64,000 bases of DNA from the NCBI RefSeq assembly GCF_002028425.1, contig NZ_CP020042.1:6609560-6673559 (forward strand), in the 5' to 3' direction. The position numbers and the translations under genes are program-made. The notes beneath the pieces were generated by a model. It did not search any database and was not told the origin of the DNA. It saw only the letters and a program-made list of their open reading frames with translations. Of this stretch, positions 38,426-47,194 are shown in pieces. Each line of letters starts with the position of its first letter. Position 1 is the stretch's first letter. This stretch comes from Streptomyces katrae (GTDB lineage: Bacteria > Actinomycetota > Actinomycetes > Streptomycetales > Streptomycetaceae).

Positions 38426-38447
38426 ACATCCCTTGCGCCGGCGACCC

Positions 38448-39428
38448 TCAGGACGGAGACGGTTCCGGGATGAGTGATTCCCGGCCGATCCGCTTGCCGT
38501 CTTGGTAGACCGTCACGGTGTCCCCGTCGATGCGGTAGCTGTACGGGTCGTTGCGCGCTTCGAAGCCGCCCGTTGTCTCCTGGGCAGGCATGGCGATTCC
38601 CGGCTCGCGCTGGTCGCTGAACTCCCCGTAGTAGTACAGGCCTCCGCCACTCGTTCGACAGAGCGTGATCTGTTTGTTCTCCGTTCGAAACGCCTTGACC
38701 AACTCCGCCCCGTCTCCGGCAGGGATGGCCCGGGCGATCCGGTCTGGGCAGGAGGCGGCCCTGGGCGTCGTGCCGCCGGAGCCCGAGCGGGAGCCGTCAC
38801 TTTCCGACGCCAGGAGATCGTGGATGCCTCTGGACAGCATCGGCAGCAGGAACATCACGACGAACAACCCGAGACAACCCAGGGCGCAACCCTTGCCCTT
38901 ACCGGACCGCTTGGGCGGTCCGTAGAAAGGAGGGCGGTACGGAGGAGTGTAGGGAGGAGGCATGTACGGAGGGGCTGGGACAGGCGGTGGAGGGGCCGGG
39001 GCGGCGGACGGGGGTGCGTACCCGCCGGGGGCCGAGGGGTAGAACACCTCCACCGGCTCGCGGCGGGGCGGCACGGTGGGGCTCGAAGTCGTCTTCCTGG
39101 TGGTCGTCTTCCTGGGGGCTGTCGCCTTCTTCGCGGTGGTGGGCTTGGGCGCGGCCGCCTTCTTCGCGGCGGGCTTGCGCGGTGTCGGCTCTTTGGGGGC
39201 AGCCTTCTTCGTCGCCGCCTTCCAGCCGGTAGCGCAGCCTATGCAGCTCAGATCGTCCTGACCGTTGTTCGTGCCGCACTGGGCGCAGTTCCAGTTGCTC
39301 GACGGCCCGGCAAGGGACCGTTTCCGTGCAGGCGGTCTACTTCGGTCCGTATCGCATGCCTGACACGCTTTCGCGGCAGGCACGTTGTAGACGTCGCATG
39401 CCGTACAGCGCCAGTTGGCCCCGGACAC
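38448..39428 (-). CDS. Membrane protein with two RanBP2-type zinc fingers
   Basis: 326 residues from GTG 39428, preceded by AGGAGGGG. Two zinc fingers of the W-x-C-x2-C-x10-C-x2-C type are present (C8, C11, C22, C25 and C48, C51, C62, C65). A Lys/Ala/Pro/Thr-rich histone H1-like linker, a proline-rich stretch (PPPPVPAPPYMPPPY) and one transmembrane helix near residue 190 (GCALGCLGLFVVMFLLPML) follow. The external domain of about 110 residues contains a Cys pair. It is the last gene of the kinase/vWA operon and could link that module to the membrane and to protein or RNA partners. Confidence 0.8.
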   Translation of the reverse strand: MSGANWRCTACDVYNVPAAKACQACDTDRSRPPARKRSLAGPSSNWNCAQCGTNNGQDDLSCIGCATGWKAATKKAAPKEPTPRKPAAKKAAAPKPTTAKKATAPRKTTTRKTTSSPTVPPRREPVEVFYPSAPGGYAPPSAAPAPPPPVPAPPYMPPPYTPPYRPPFYGPPKRSGKGKGCALGCLGLFVVMFLLPMLSRGIHDLLASESDGSRSGSGGTTPRAASCPDRIARAIPAGDGAELVKAFRTENKQITLCRTSGGGLYYYGEFSDQREPGIAMPAQETTGGFEARNDPYSYRIDGDTVTVYQDGKRIGRESLIPEPSPS

Positions 39429-39459
39429 CGTCGCTTCCCCTCCTATTATCGCGAGCCGG

Positions 39460-39891
39460 TCAGGGTGCCGGCTCTGTCGTGATCCGGTCGAAGATCTCCC
39501 CGTACAGTTCCTCGGAGTCCGCGTTCGTGGACCCTGTGATCCAGTTCGGGTCGTCGCGAGGAATGCGGCTCACGGCATCCTCCTGGTCTCCGTCGTCTGG
39601 TGGACCGAGGATGCCGTACCTGACACGAACCTCCGTCATGAACCGTGCGGCTGAAGCCGCGTACTGGGTGGGAACGTCGACCCGCACCATGACCATCCCG
39701 CTGGCCCCCTCGCTCGTCCCCTCCGGCCGAAACCAGAAGATCAGCTGGACTTCGCCCGGCTGTCCATGAGCCCTGCTGTGCAGCGAGGTGCAGCGTTCCA
39801 CCGAAAGGTCCAGCACGCCCAGGCGGTGCCAGTTGAAGACGAAGGTACCGTCGGCCAGCCTCACCGACGCGCCCGGGAGATCGAGGTTCAC
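39460..39891 (-). CDS. Small cytoplasmic protein of the vWA operon, unknown (PH-like beta fold?)
   Basis: 143 residues from GTG 39891, overlapping the vWA stop by GTGA. The first ~100 residues alternate as beta strands with a final helix (VRLADGTFVFNWHRLGVLDL, VQLIFWFRPEG, MVMVRVDVP, YAASAARFMTEVR). This is the pattern of a pleckstrin-homology-like barrel, but I have no specific family. Tight coupling suggests that it binds the vWA protein. Confidence 0.7.
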   Translation of the reverse strand: MNLDLPGASVRLADGTFVFNWHRLGVLDLSVERCTSLHSRAHGQPGEVQLIFWFRPEGTSEGASGMVMVRVDVPTQYAASAARFMTEVRVRYGILGPPDDGDQEDAVSRIPRDDPNWITGSTNADSEELYGEIFDRITTEPAP

Positions 39892-40598
39892 AGGCTGTTC
39901 GCGATGGTCTCGATGATTTCGTCCATCTCGAATTCCTCCAGTCCGGCGCCGGCCTTCGACTCGAAATGCAGAGTCAGGTCCCATTCCTCGGCGATCGGGT
40001 CCTGCCACGGCGCTCCGTCCGGAGCGAACAGCACCAGACGCTTCGCGGACTGCTCCATCACCGCAGTCTGACTGCGGGCATAGCCCCACTGCTCGAAGAG
40101 CTCGTCCATGGTGCGCGGGATGCCGGCCGGATAGGTCTGAGCCGAGGCCCCGACCGTTCCGAGCGGGTGGGCGGGGGCGTCCGTGAACATCACGATGACG
40201 TGCCGCCTACGGTCGAGGCCCTTCTCCCAGGGCGAGTTGATCGCGAGAGCGAGCGCTTCGAGACCTGACTCCGGAATGTCGCCGCCGCCCCCGGCGTCGA
40301 TGCCTCGTACGAACATCTCGAAGTCCTTCGACTGGTCGGGCAGCACCAGGAAGCCCGTCTGCTCGATTGCATCGTCGGTGTTGTCGCCGAAGTCGCGGAA
40401 CGCGATGACCTTCAGCCGCAGTTGGCTGATGGCTTTGCCCTTCTTGGCCATCACCTCATTGAGCCGGTCGTGGAACTGGAGGGCGCTGGTCTTCACCGTG
40501 TCCAGGACCGGGAACATGCTGCCGGTCGCGTCAATGCACAACACGATGTCGACCGCGTACTGCAGATTGCCCTGGTACTGGTCGATGTTGCCGTTCAT
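39888..40598 (-). CDS. TerY-like von Willebrand factor A protein
   Basis: 236 residues, one vWA domain. The MIDAS motif reads DATGSM (D23, T25, S27), followed by the other metal-contact segments GGGDIPE and VIVMFTDAPAH. The ATG at 40598 follows GAGGAG. Single-domain vWA proteins beside a kinase and a PP2C phosphatase define the TerY-P triad, studied as a stress and antiviral system. The metal-ion-dependent site would bind a partner protein. Confidence 0.88.
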   Translation of the reverse strand: MNGNIDQYQGNLQYAVDIVLCIDATGSMFPVLDTVKTSALQFHDRLNEVMAKKGKAISQLRLKVIAFRDFGDNTDDAIEQTGFLVLPDQSKDFEMFVRGIDAGGGGDIPESGLEALALAINSPWEKGLDRRRHVIVMFTDAPAHPLGTVGASAQTYPAGIPRTMDELFEQWGYARSQTAVMEQSAKRLVLFAPDGAPWQDPIAEEWDLTLHFESKAGAGLEEFEMDEIIETIANSL

Positions 40599-40629
40599 TG
40601 GGTGTGTCTCCTCGATGATCTCGGATGGC

Positions 40630-41799
40630 TTACGAGGTGTGCTTGCGGTCGCCGAGGTTGATGCGGACCCGCGAGGTCCGCCCGGCGGCCGGCGCTGCCC
40701 CTTCCTCCTTCGCCGTCCCGGTGGCCGGGGAAGGAGGTGTGGACGACGGCGGGGATGTGGGTGCGGGTACCGTGCCGCGTCCGAGGTTGGTTCTGATCCG
40801 GCTGGTCCGCGTAAGGGCGTCGTCGGCCACCCCGGGCTTCAGGGCCGCCGGGCCCGGCACCTCGGGATGCGTCCTCGCCGGTGTGGTTGTACCCGGGCGC
40901 CGGTGTACGAGGGCGCACACCTGCGGGTCCGCGAGCGCCTTGAGATACGTGGCGATCCGCGGGCGGTTCCTCGGCACTGGGCCGGTCATCGCCCGGATGA
41001 GCCCTTGCATGGAGTCCGAGAGCCGCGGGTCCAGGTTCAGTACCTCGCCCGCGTTGACCGCGTCGGCCGGGGAACCGTACCGAGTGCTGTGTCCCGGCAG
41101 CGCGCCGGTCAGGTAGTAGTGCGTCATCAAGCCCAGCGCGAAGACGTCCACCGCCGTCGTCAGATGCTCCGGCTGGACGGTCTCGTCCTCCTGGACGTAC
41201 CGGCGCCATTCCGGTGCCCCGTACAAGGAGTCACCGGCGACCTCCTGGCGGCCCGGTGGACTGCCCGATACGTACGAGTCGTCGAAGTCGATCAGCTTCG
41301 CCGAGTAGAAGACGACTCCGTCGCGCTTCTGGATCAGCACATTCAGCGGCTTGAGGTCGCCATGCACCACGTCGATGTCGTGGAGTAGCTGGAGGCTCAG
41401 AGCCAGCGTCTTCAGCAGCACCGCCTTTTGCCGGGGTTCCAGTGCTTGGGGCTTCTCCAGGCTGGAGGTGTCGATCCGTTCGGTGACCTTGTAGTACGTG
41501 CTGCCCTCGTGGAAGAAGTCCGCGGCAAGTACCAGATTGCCGCCGCCGACAGCATCCGGGCGCAGCCGCTTCATGATGCCGCGGTGCCGGTCCTCGAACT
41601 CCTGGCACACTTCGAGGCGGATCCGTTGGCTGGCGGCGCTCGCGGTGGATCCCTCGCGCGGACGCTTGGGTTCGAGGAAGCGCTTCAGGAAGTACTGATG
41701 GCCGTCCTTCTCGGCGAATGCCCACATGCATTTGCCGCCGTTGGCGTTCGTCGGCTCGCTGACCACGAGGTATCCCGCGATCTCATCGCCCTGCTTCAT
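40630..41799 (-). CDS. Protein kinase of the TerY-P-like triad
   Basis: 389 residues. The kinase core spans residues 1 to ~290, with the ATP Lys in YFLKRF, the catalytic loop VVHGDLKPLNVL, and a DFD (LIDFDDS) in place of DFG. APE is present as GAPEWRR. The Gly-loop is poorly conserved (PTNANGGKCMWA), typical of this divergent class. The C-terminal ~100 residues are Arg/Pro-rich. They contain two SRIRTNLG / SRVRINLG-like repeats, one at the very end, which may be docking or phosphorylation sites. It is coupled by ATGA to the PP2C gene. Confidence 0.85.
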   Translation of the reverse strand: MKQGDEIAGYLVVSEPTNANGGKCMWAFAEKDGHQYFLKRFLEPKRPREGSTASAASQRIRLEVCQEFEDRHRGIMKRLRPDAVGGGNLVLAADFFHEGSTYYKVTERIDTSSLEKPQALEPRQKAVLLKTLALSLQLLHDIDVVHGDLKPLNVLIQKRDGVVFYSAKLIDFDDSYVSGSPPGRQEVAGDSLYGAPEWRRYVQEDETVQPEHLTTAVDVFALGLMTHYYLTGALPGHSTRYGSPADAVNAGEVLNLDPRLSDSMQGLIRAMTGPVPRNRPRIATYLKALADPQVCALVHRRPGTTTPARTHPEVPGPAALKPGVADDALTRTSRIRTNLGRGTVPAPTSPPSSTPPSPATGTAKEEGAAPAAGRTSRVRINLGDRKHTS

Positions 41800-43013
41800 G
41801 CCCGCTCCTCCTGTGGCGCCGGCAGGTATGTCTCGTAGCCGGTGCGGTAGCCGTGCCAGGTGTCGTCCTGCCAGGCCCGTACGGCAGATGCCGGATCGGT
41901 GTGCGTGGGCCGGTCCTTCCGGCAGAACCCGGCGATGAACTCCTGGCGCGCGGCGAATGCGTCCCGTAGCCTGGTGAAGTCCTTGTAGCCGAGCGCGATG
42001 AGGCCGAGCGAGGCGTCATCGGCGGTATAGCCCTGCACGCTCCGGCGGATCAGCTCGGCCCACTCGGTCTCACAGTTCGCGTGCCGCAGGGTGGACAGCA
42101 GGGCGTTCTCGAAGTCCGCCGGGGTGTGGACGTACCCGAAGAAGCCGTCCGTGGCCGTCAGCAGGACACAGGGCAGCGGGAACTTGAACGAGTGCTCCTG
42201 GACGTAGAAGTCGCGGTCCGCGCAGACCGTGTTGGTCATCGGCGGGTCCGAACGCAGCAGTTCCAGCGCGTCGCTCACCTCGGTATGGTCCCGAGTCAGT
42301 ACCTGGAGCCCGGCCTCCGGGTCCAGCAGATAGGCGCGGGAGTCCCCGGCCCACAGAGCCAGGCCTTCCAATTGGCCTTCTGGCGGCAGGCTGAATTCGA
42401 TGGCGGCCAGCGTGGTCGGCAGTTGGCGCCGCATCTTTCCGACGATCTTGCTGTGTCGCTGCGGGGCCCGCTCGTGGAAGAAGTCCAAGTATCCCTTCAG
42501 GTTTTCGGCACCGGCGGCCTCCCCTGTGGTGGTCACCTCCTGGAACCAGCAGTCCACGGCGAGCCGGGCGACGCGTGCCCCTACCCACGCGCCCGTCCGC
42601 TGCTCACCATCCGGCGCCTGCCAGGCGGGCGATGAACCAGAGCCGCCCGAACCGTCGAAGACGCCGATCAGGCCCCGATGTGTCGTCAGGTGGTAGGCGA
42701 GCAGCGGCTCGGCGTCCTCGCCGCGCCCCGGCACGCGTTCCGTCCAAACGCCGATGGTGTGGAGCCCGGGAGTGCTGTGGCCCCAGATCATCCGGGGGGC
42801 GGGCTGGGGTCCCGATGCGTCGGAATCGGCGGACCCGGTCGGCTGTGGTGATGAGGAACCGGTGGCCCCTGTGCCGGAAGGCGGCAGGTGGGCCGAGCCG
42901 CCTTCGTGCAACGGCGGCCATTCCTCCGCGCGGGGTGAGGAGGGGAGGGCGACCGGACCGCGGCCGATGATGCGGGCCCCATCGTCCTCGGCGTCCTGGT
43001 GCGGTGGAGTCAT
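41796..43013 (-). CDS. PP2C-like phosphatase of the TerY-P-like triad
   Basis: 405 residues from ATG 43013 (ATGA overlap with the upstream SPFH-like gene). The first ~100 residues are low-complexity (Pro/Ser/Gly). The PP2C region follows: GVFDGSGGSG, LALWAGDSRAYLL, LLTATDGFFGY and YTADDASLGLI. The metal ligands are largely kept, with the last motif DDAS rather than DNxT. It should reverse phosphorylation by the adjacent kinase. Confidence 0.82.
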   Translation of the reverse strand: MTPPHQDAEDDGARIIGRGPVALPSSPRAEEWPPLHEGGSAHLPPSGTGATGSSSPQPTGSADSDASGPQPAPRMIWGHSTPGLHTIGVWTERVPGRGEDAEPLLAYHLTTHRGLIGVFDGSGGSGSSPAWQAPDGEQRTGAWVGARVARLAVDCWFQEVTTTGEAAGAENLKGYLDFFHERAPQRHSKIVGKMRRQLPTTLAAIEFSLPPEGQLEGLALWAGDSRAYLLDPEAGLQVLTRDHTEVSDALELLRSDPPMTNTVCADRDFYVQEHSFKFPLPCVLLTATDGFFGYVHTPADFENALLSTLRHANCETEWAELIRRSVQGYTADDASLGLIALGYKDFTRLRDAFAARQEFIAGFCRKDRPTHTDPASAVRAWQDDTWHGYRTGYETYLPAPQEERA

Positions 43014-44296
43014 CCGCGCTCGCCGCCGTCCGTGCCGCGCTGCCGCTTTGCCGTGCCCCGTACCCGGCTCGCCCGCCTGGGCTGCTCGGACGCCGGGGTT
43101 GCGGCGTCGTAGGGGCGTTCCGATCCGGAGTGGCGCGCGGTGCCGGACAGTCGTGAGGGCTTCGCCGTGCCGACCGTACCGGAGGCCGACCGGTCACCGG
43201 GGGACCGTCCCCCTCCGCCTGCTTCCGGCCGCCCCGGCGGTGTCGTGGGCGGTACCGGTTCGTCTTCCGGAGGAACCGTCGGCACCGGCGTCACCACCTC
43301 GCCCCGCAAGGGCGTCCTCCCCGACATTCGGGGCTTCGCGGCAGGCGACGTACGTCCGCTGGGGCCGGCATCCGACGAGGGACGGCCTGCGTCCCCCGCT
43401 GGCCCGGGGGCCGAGAGCAGAGGGTCACGTGCGGAGGAGAGAGCGCCTCGCAGGCGTCCTCGCCGCGGTCCGCCGAACGGCTCGTCCTCGCCGCCGAGAA
43501 TTCCGTCGATCACGGCTCGCTCGAGCTCCGCCTGCTCGAACGGCTCACGGTCGGCGTCTCCCCGTTCCAGCACCATGCGCAGGGTCTGGAGATGCGCCTC
43601 CCGCTGCTCGGCCTGGCCTTTCTCGATCCAGGCGAGTGCCGCGCGTGGTCCCTCCCTCTCCATGATCTCGGCGATGATGCCTTCAACGCCCTCGTCCCGC
43701 ATCAGCTCCAGATGGCGTCGGCGCCGCATTCCATCGAGCCGGGTCTCCCGAACGACATCGCGGAATTCCCGCCCGCTGGTGGCGATCTCGTCCTCGTCGA
43801 TGAGCAGTTCCACATGAAGGCCGCGCAACAGTACGGCTGAATCACCCGTGAAGCCGCTGACCGAGGCGTTCAACGCCCGCTCGGCCTGGTGGAATTCAGC
43901 GACGTCGTATTCTCGTGCCACCGCCCGGAGCATCGTGCGCAAGTGCCCGTACAGCGCTCCGCTCATGTCCCGGATGCCGCGCCGGACCACCTCGGCCGGA
44001 TTGGCGACCCGGCAGACGAGATCGACCCTGCTGCGGAACGAGAAGGTGGCGTCCCTGCTCAGTAGCGGAATATCCAGGATCAGCCGGTGCTCAGCGAGAT
44101 CGACGGTGTACACACTTTGGTACGAGCCGAACCGGGCCGCCGGAATCTCCTCGCCCGGCAGGATCACCAGAGCGGCCCCGCTGTCGGGCACCAGGACGAG
44201 CGCTCGCCCCGGGGTCGGGGGCCGCAGCGGGTTGATGAGCCGCCAGCGCGGCACGGGCTGGCGGTCCAGCACAGGGTCGTAGGTCAGTTCCGTCAC
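43010..44296 (-). CDS. SPFH/band-7-like scaffold protein
   Basis: 428 residues from GTG 44296, with GAGAGGAGA upstream. Residues ~25-200 resemble an SPFH domain: ALVLVPDSGAALVILPGEE, then VDLAEHRLILDIPLLSRDA, FSFRSRVDLVCRVANPAEVV, and a helical region with FHQAERALNASV. A long helix follows, then a disordered Pro/Arg/Gly-rich tail. There is no N-terminal membrane helix. SPFH proteins oligomerise into membrane-attached cages. Here it could scaffold the kinase/phosphatase pair (inference). Confidence 0.68.
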   Translation of the reverse strand: MTELTYDPVLDRQPVPRWRLINPLRPPTPGRALVLVPDSGAALVILPGEEIPAARFGSYQSVYTVDLAEHRLILDIPLLSRDATFSFRSRVDLVCRVANPAEVVRRGIRDMSGALYGHLRTMLRAVAREYDVAEFHQAERALNASVSGFTGDSAVLLRGLHVELLIDEDEIATSGREFRDVVRETRLDGMRRRRHLELMRDEGVEGIIAEIMEREGPRAALAWIEKGQAEQREAHLQTLRMVLERGDADREPFEQAELERAVIDGILGGEDEPFGGPRRGRLRGALSSARDPLLSAPGPAGDAGRPSSDAGPSGRTSPAAKPRMSGRTPLRGEVVTPVPTVPPEDEPVPPTTPPGRPEAGGGGRSPGDRSASGTVGTAKPSRLSGTARHSGSERPYDAATPASEQPRRASRVRGTAKRQRGTDGGERG

Positions 44297-44306
44297 CGTT
44301 CTCCTC

Positions 44307-46532
44307 TCACAGTTCAAGAGCGCGGGCCAGGTCCGCGGCATGCGCGGAAGGGTGTTCCCGGTCACTGGCCCATTTCGTGAGCCACCAGTGCAAGCGCTCC
44401 CGGTGCTTGCCCGGGAGACGTGCGATGTCGAGCACCAGGGTGCGCAGGGATGCCGGACCCTCGGGGCACGAGTCGGCGTAGGTGTCGATCCATCCGCGCA
44501 AGGCCGCGAACGCCGGCTCCTGCACGGGTTTGCGGGCCAGTGCCCGCCCCCAGAGCTCAGCCAGTGCCCGACGGTGGTGGGGTAGCACGCTCAGGAGCAG
44601 CGGCACGCCGTCGACGGCTCCCCCCGGTCCCGCTGCGCCAGGGACGGCCGAGGTGTACGGCGTCGAAGCGGCGAAGACGAACGCGGAAAGCGTCTTGAGG
44701 ACCATCGGCGACTGGTCCTGCGGCTGAGACCAGTGCAGGTAGGCGGTCAGTACCTCCTGTGTGCGCCCCTGGTGGAGTAGGTGTACCCCGCCCCAGGCGA
44801 CCGGGGTCAATGTGCCCCAGTCGTCCCCCCGGTCCAGCGCGCTGCGCAGCACGCCTAAAGCTCGATCCGGGGCGTTGCGGCCGAAGAGCCCGCCGACGGC
44901 GGTGGCCGCGGTGCCTGCCAGCCGCCGCTCGTACGCCGAGTGGCCGCCGCCTGCCCACTGGTGCAGCAGCTCCCAGACCGCTTCGGCTGTGGCGGGAGTC
45001 GATCCGGCCACGCCGATGGCCGTTGCCGCAGCCTGTCGCACAGGCCACGAAGTGCTTCCGGCCCAGGACTTCACGAAGCGGTGCACCGCGTAGTGGTAGT
45101 CGGACCGGGCCAGCACCCCGCTCGCGACGGCCGCCTGGGCCCTGACCTCCAGATCGGAGTGGCCGAGCAGCCGCCGCAACCACTGGAGCACCGCTTCCCG
45201 GCGCCCGTCCAACGTGGTCCATGCATAGGTGAGGACCACGTGGCGCACCAGCGCACTGCGAAAACGCACCCGGGGAGACCCGGGCAGTTCCCCCGCTCCG
45301 GGGAAGACCAGCTCGATCCAGGGCTGGTCCTGCTCCAAGCGGTCCCGGAAACGCACATCCGGCGGGGCCGGCTCCTCTGGCGACAGGGCCTGACGAAGGC
45401 GGAGCGCGGCGTCGGCGACGGTGAGGTAACCACCGCCCTCCAGCACGGCGGCGGCGAGTGCGAAGGCGATGGCCTCCGGCTCATGATGGGTGCGGAACCA
45501 CGTGTAGACCTGATCGCTGGGGTCACGTAACGCGGCGACGGCCGCTGCCAGGTCGCCACCGGTTGTGACCACCGAAGCGAGCCGCACCGCATGGGAGGCC
45601 AGTGGCTGTTCCCTCAGAGCGGTCAAGGCGCCCGAGGCGTCCAGCAGCGCCATCAGCTCGCCCCGGCGCTCGGGATCAGCGCCGTGCCCGAGTACCCGGC
45701 GCTCCAGCACGGCGAGTGGATCCACCGGACTCAGCCCGTGCCACGCGAGGTCGTCGCCACTGGGGCCGGACACAGCCGCCTCGACCTCGGGTCCGCCGAT
45801 GAGCACGAGATGGGCCCCGGCAGCTCGGAGCTTTGACGCGGCACCCGCGAGTCCGCGTGCCGAAAGCCCGTCGGGGTAGCCGTCCAGCACAGCGATGCAG
45901 CCGCTTCGCTCGGCCGGGGGCTCCCAAGCGGGGGAGACGATGGACACCGCGTCGAGAAGACGGTGACAGCCGCCGTCCGAGGAGCTGTTCAGTGTGAGCG
46001 CCTCGGCGAGCAAATTGACGGCAGCAGCCGTCCGCCCGCTGCCGGGCGAACCGGTCAGCACCAGCAGATGCCGCTTGCACAACGCGTCCAGCGCTTCGTC
46101 GTAGCGCTCCGGCTGTACATACAGATCCGTGTACTCGGCGATCTCATCCTCAGCAAGGGGTACCGTACCTGTGGATCCGCTTGAGGCCGCCGGGACACGG
46201 CCGCCGCCGAAGTTGAATCCACCGCCGAAACTCACCGTGTCGTTGAAGAGCGCCAGTGTGCCGATTCTGGTCCTGGACGCGTCCGCGTTCAGCCGCTCGG
46301 CGATACGGTCCGCAATGGCCCCGGCGCGCAGTGCCTCGGCCCTTTCGGCTTCGCTCTCCGCACCACCCGCGGCCAGCGAACGTAACGCGTCCGACTCACT
46401 GACCGGGCCGTCCTCGTCCGCTGTGCTGTCTGTTGCGGGTGACTTGGTCGTCGCGTGCGTCGGGTCCTCCGAGACGGGGCCCGAGCCACCGGTTGTGTGC
46501 ACCACCTCGTCTGGCAGAGGTTCCTTGCTCAT
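44307..46532 (-). CDS. STAND-like NTPase with HEAT-type repeats and an N-terminal short motif
   Basis: 741 residues. The N-terminal 90 residues are disordered. A 16-residue motif LALFNDTVSFGGGFNF lies at 93-108 and closely mirrors the C-terminus of the neighbouring 131-residue protein. The P-loop follows as LTGSPGSGRTAAA (161-170 region), with Arg replacing the usual Walker A Lys, and a Walker B-like CIAVLDGY. The second half is a run of helical repeats (VRAQAAVASGVLARSDY, VRQAAATAIGVAG). This is the layout of a conflict-system sensor NTPase. It starts 14 bases after the small protein's stop. Confidence 0.75.
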   Translation of the reverse strand: MSKEPLPDEVVHTTGGSGPVSEDPTHATTKSPATDSTADEDGPVSESDALRSLAAGGAESEAERAEALRAGAIADRIAERLNADASRTRIGTLALFNDTVSFGGGFNFGGGRVPAASSGSTGTVPLAEDEIAEYTDLYVQPERYDEALDALCKRHLLVLTGSPGSGRTAAAVNLLAEALTLNSSSDGGCHRLLDAVSIVSPAWEPPAERSGCIAVLDGYPDGLSARGLAGAASKLRAAGAHLVLIGGPEVEAAVSGPSGDDLAWHGLSPVDPLAVLERRVLGHGADPERRGELMALLDASGALTALREQPLASHAVRLASVVTTGGDLAAAVAALRDPSDQVYTWFRTHHEPEAIAFALAAAVLEGGGYLTVADAALRLRQALSPEEPAPPDVRFRDRLEQDQPWIELVFPGAGELPGSPRVRFRSALVRHVVLTYAWTTLDGRREAVLQWLRRLLGHSDLEVRAQAAVASGVLARSDYHYAVHRFVKSWAGSTSWPVRQAAATAIGVAGSTPATAEAVWELLHQWAGGGHSAYERRLAGTAATAVGGLFGRNAPDRALGVLRSALDRGDDWGTLTPVAWGGVHLLHQGRTQEVLTAYLHWSQPQDQSPMVLKTLSAFVFAASTPYTSAVPGAAGPGGAVDGVPLLLSVLPHHRRALAELWGRALARKPVQEPAFAALRGWIDTYADSCPEGPASLRTLVLDIARLPGKHRERLHWWLTKWASDREHPSAHAADLARALEL

Positions 46533-46546
46533 GAACGTTCAGCCCG

Positions 46547-46942
46547 TCAGGAGATGTTCCAGTCGCCCTGGACTTCGACCTTTTCGTTGAAAATCTGGGC
46601 GTTCTTGATCACGGCAGCATTCACATGGCCCCGGCCTCCATGGGCGGCCGCGGCCTCGTCGACGGTCCGCCGGACCTCGGCCTCGAAGTCCCGGTCGCGG
46701 AGCATGTGCGCCAGCAGCACGCGCTGGAGTTCCTCCTGGGCCGCTGAGTCCCCGGGACTCTGCTGTAGCTGGTCAAGGGCCGCCTCGGCCCCGCTGTCCC
46801 CACGGAATCGAGCCCGCAGCCGTTCGATGAGCTGGACACCTCCACCCCAGCCCGCGCGACCCGCTTCCTGGCCGGTGGTCTCCAGCGCCCCCTTGATGAC
46901 CAGAGCCACCCCGGCTACGGCGATAGCCGTGATCGGATCCAT
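46547..46942 (-). CDS. Small protein with hydrophobic N-terminus and C-terminal amyloid-like motif
   Basis: 131 residues, first gene of the eight-gene operon, with GGGGAG before ATG 46942. A hydrophobic N-terminal helix (ITAIAVAGVALVIKGAL) and an alpha-helical middle are followed by the C-terminal AQIFNEKVEVQGDWNI (115-130). This aligns without gaps to residues 93-108 of the NTPase at the F, N, acidic, V, G, aromatic and N positions. The pairing of such motifs on an effector-like small protein and an NLR-like NTPase is how known bacterial amyloid-signalling pairs are built. The membrane helix would suit a pore-forming or anchoring role (inference). Confidence 0.7.
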   Translation of the reverse strand: MDPITAIAVAGVALVIKGALETTGQEAGRAGWGGGVQLIERLRARFRGDSGAEAALDQLQQSPGDSAAQEELQRVLLAHMLRDRDFEAEVRRTVDEAAAAHGGRGHVNAAVIKNAQIFNEKVEVQGDWNIS

Positions 46943-47194
46943 GTTCTCCCCGTTTTCTACAGACAGACGCCTGACCCTAGGGGAGGCGGAGTTCGGCCGT
47001 GATCCTTTTCCACGCAGTTGACCGAATCTGGTGCACGACGGTGGCCGATAAGTACAGGAGAGAGGGTGTGCCGTGGATACCCGGCGCTCGCGCCCTACAC
47101 GGCGGTAGCACGGCAGATATCTTCCGCCCTGATCAGGCCGCGACCGGTCGTGGTCGCGGCAGCGAGGTGGGGGATCGCACCGATCTGGTGATGC

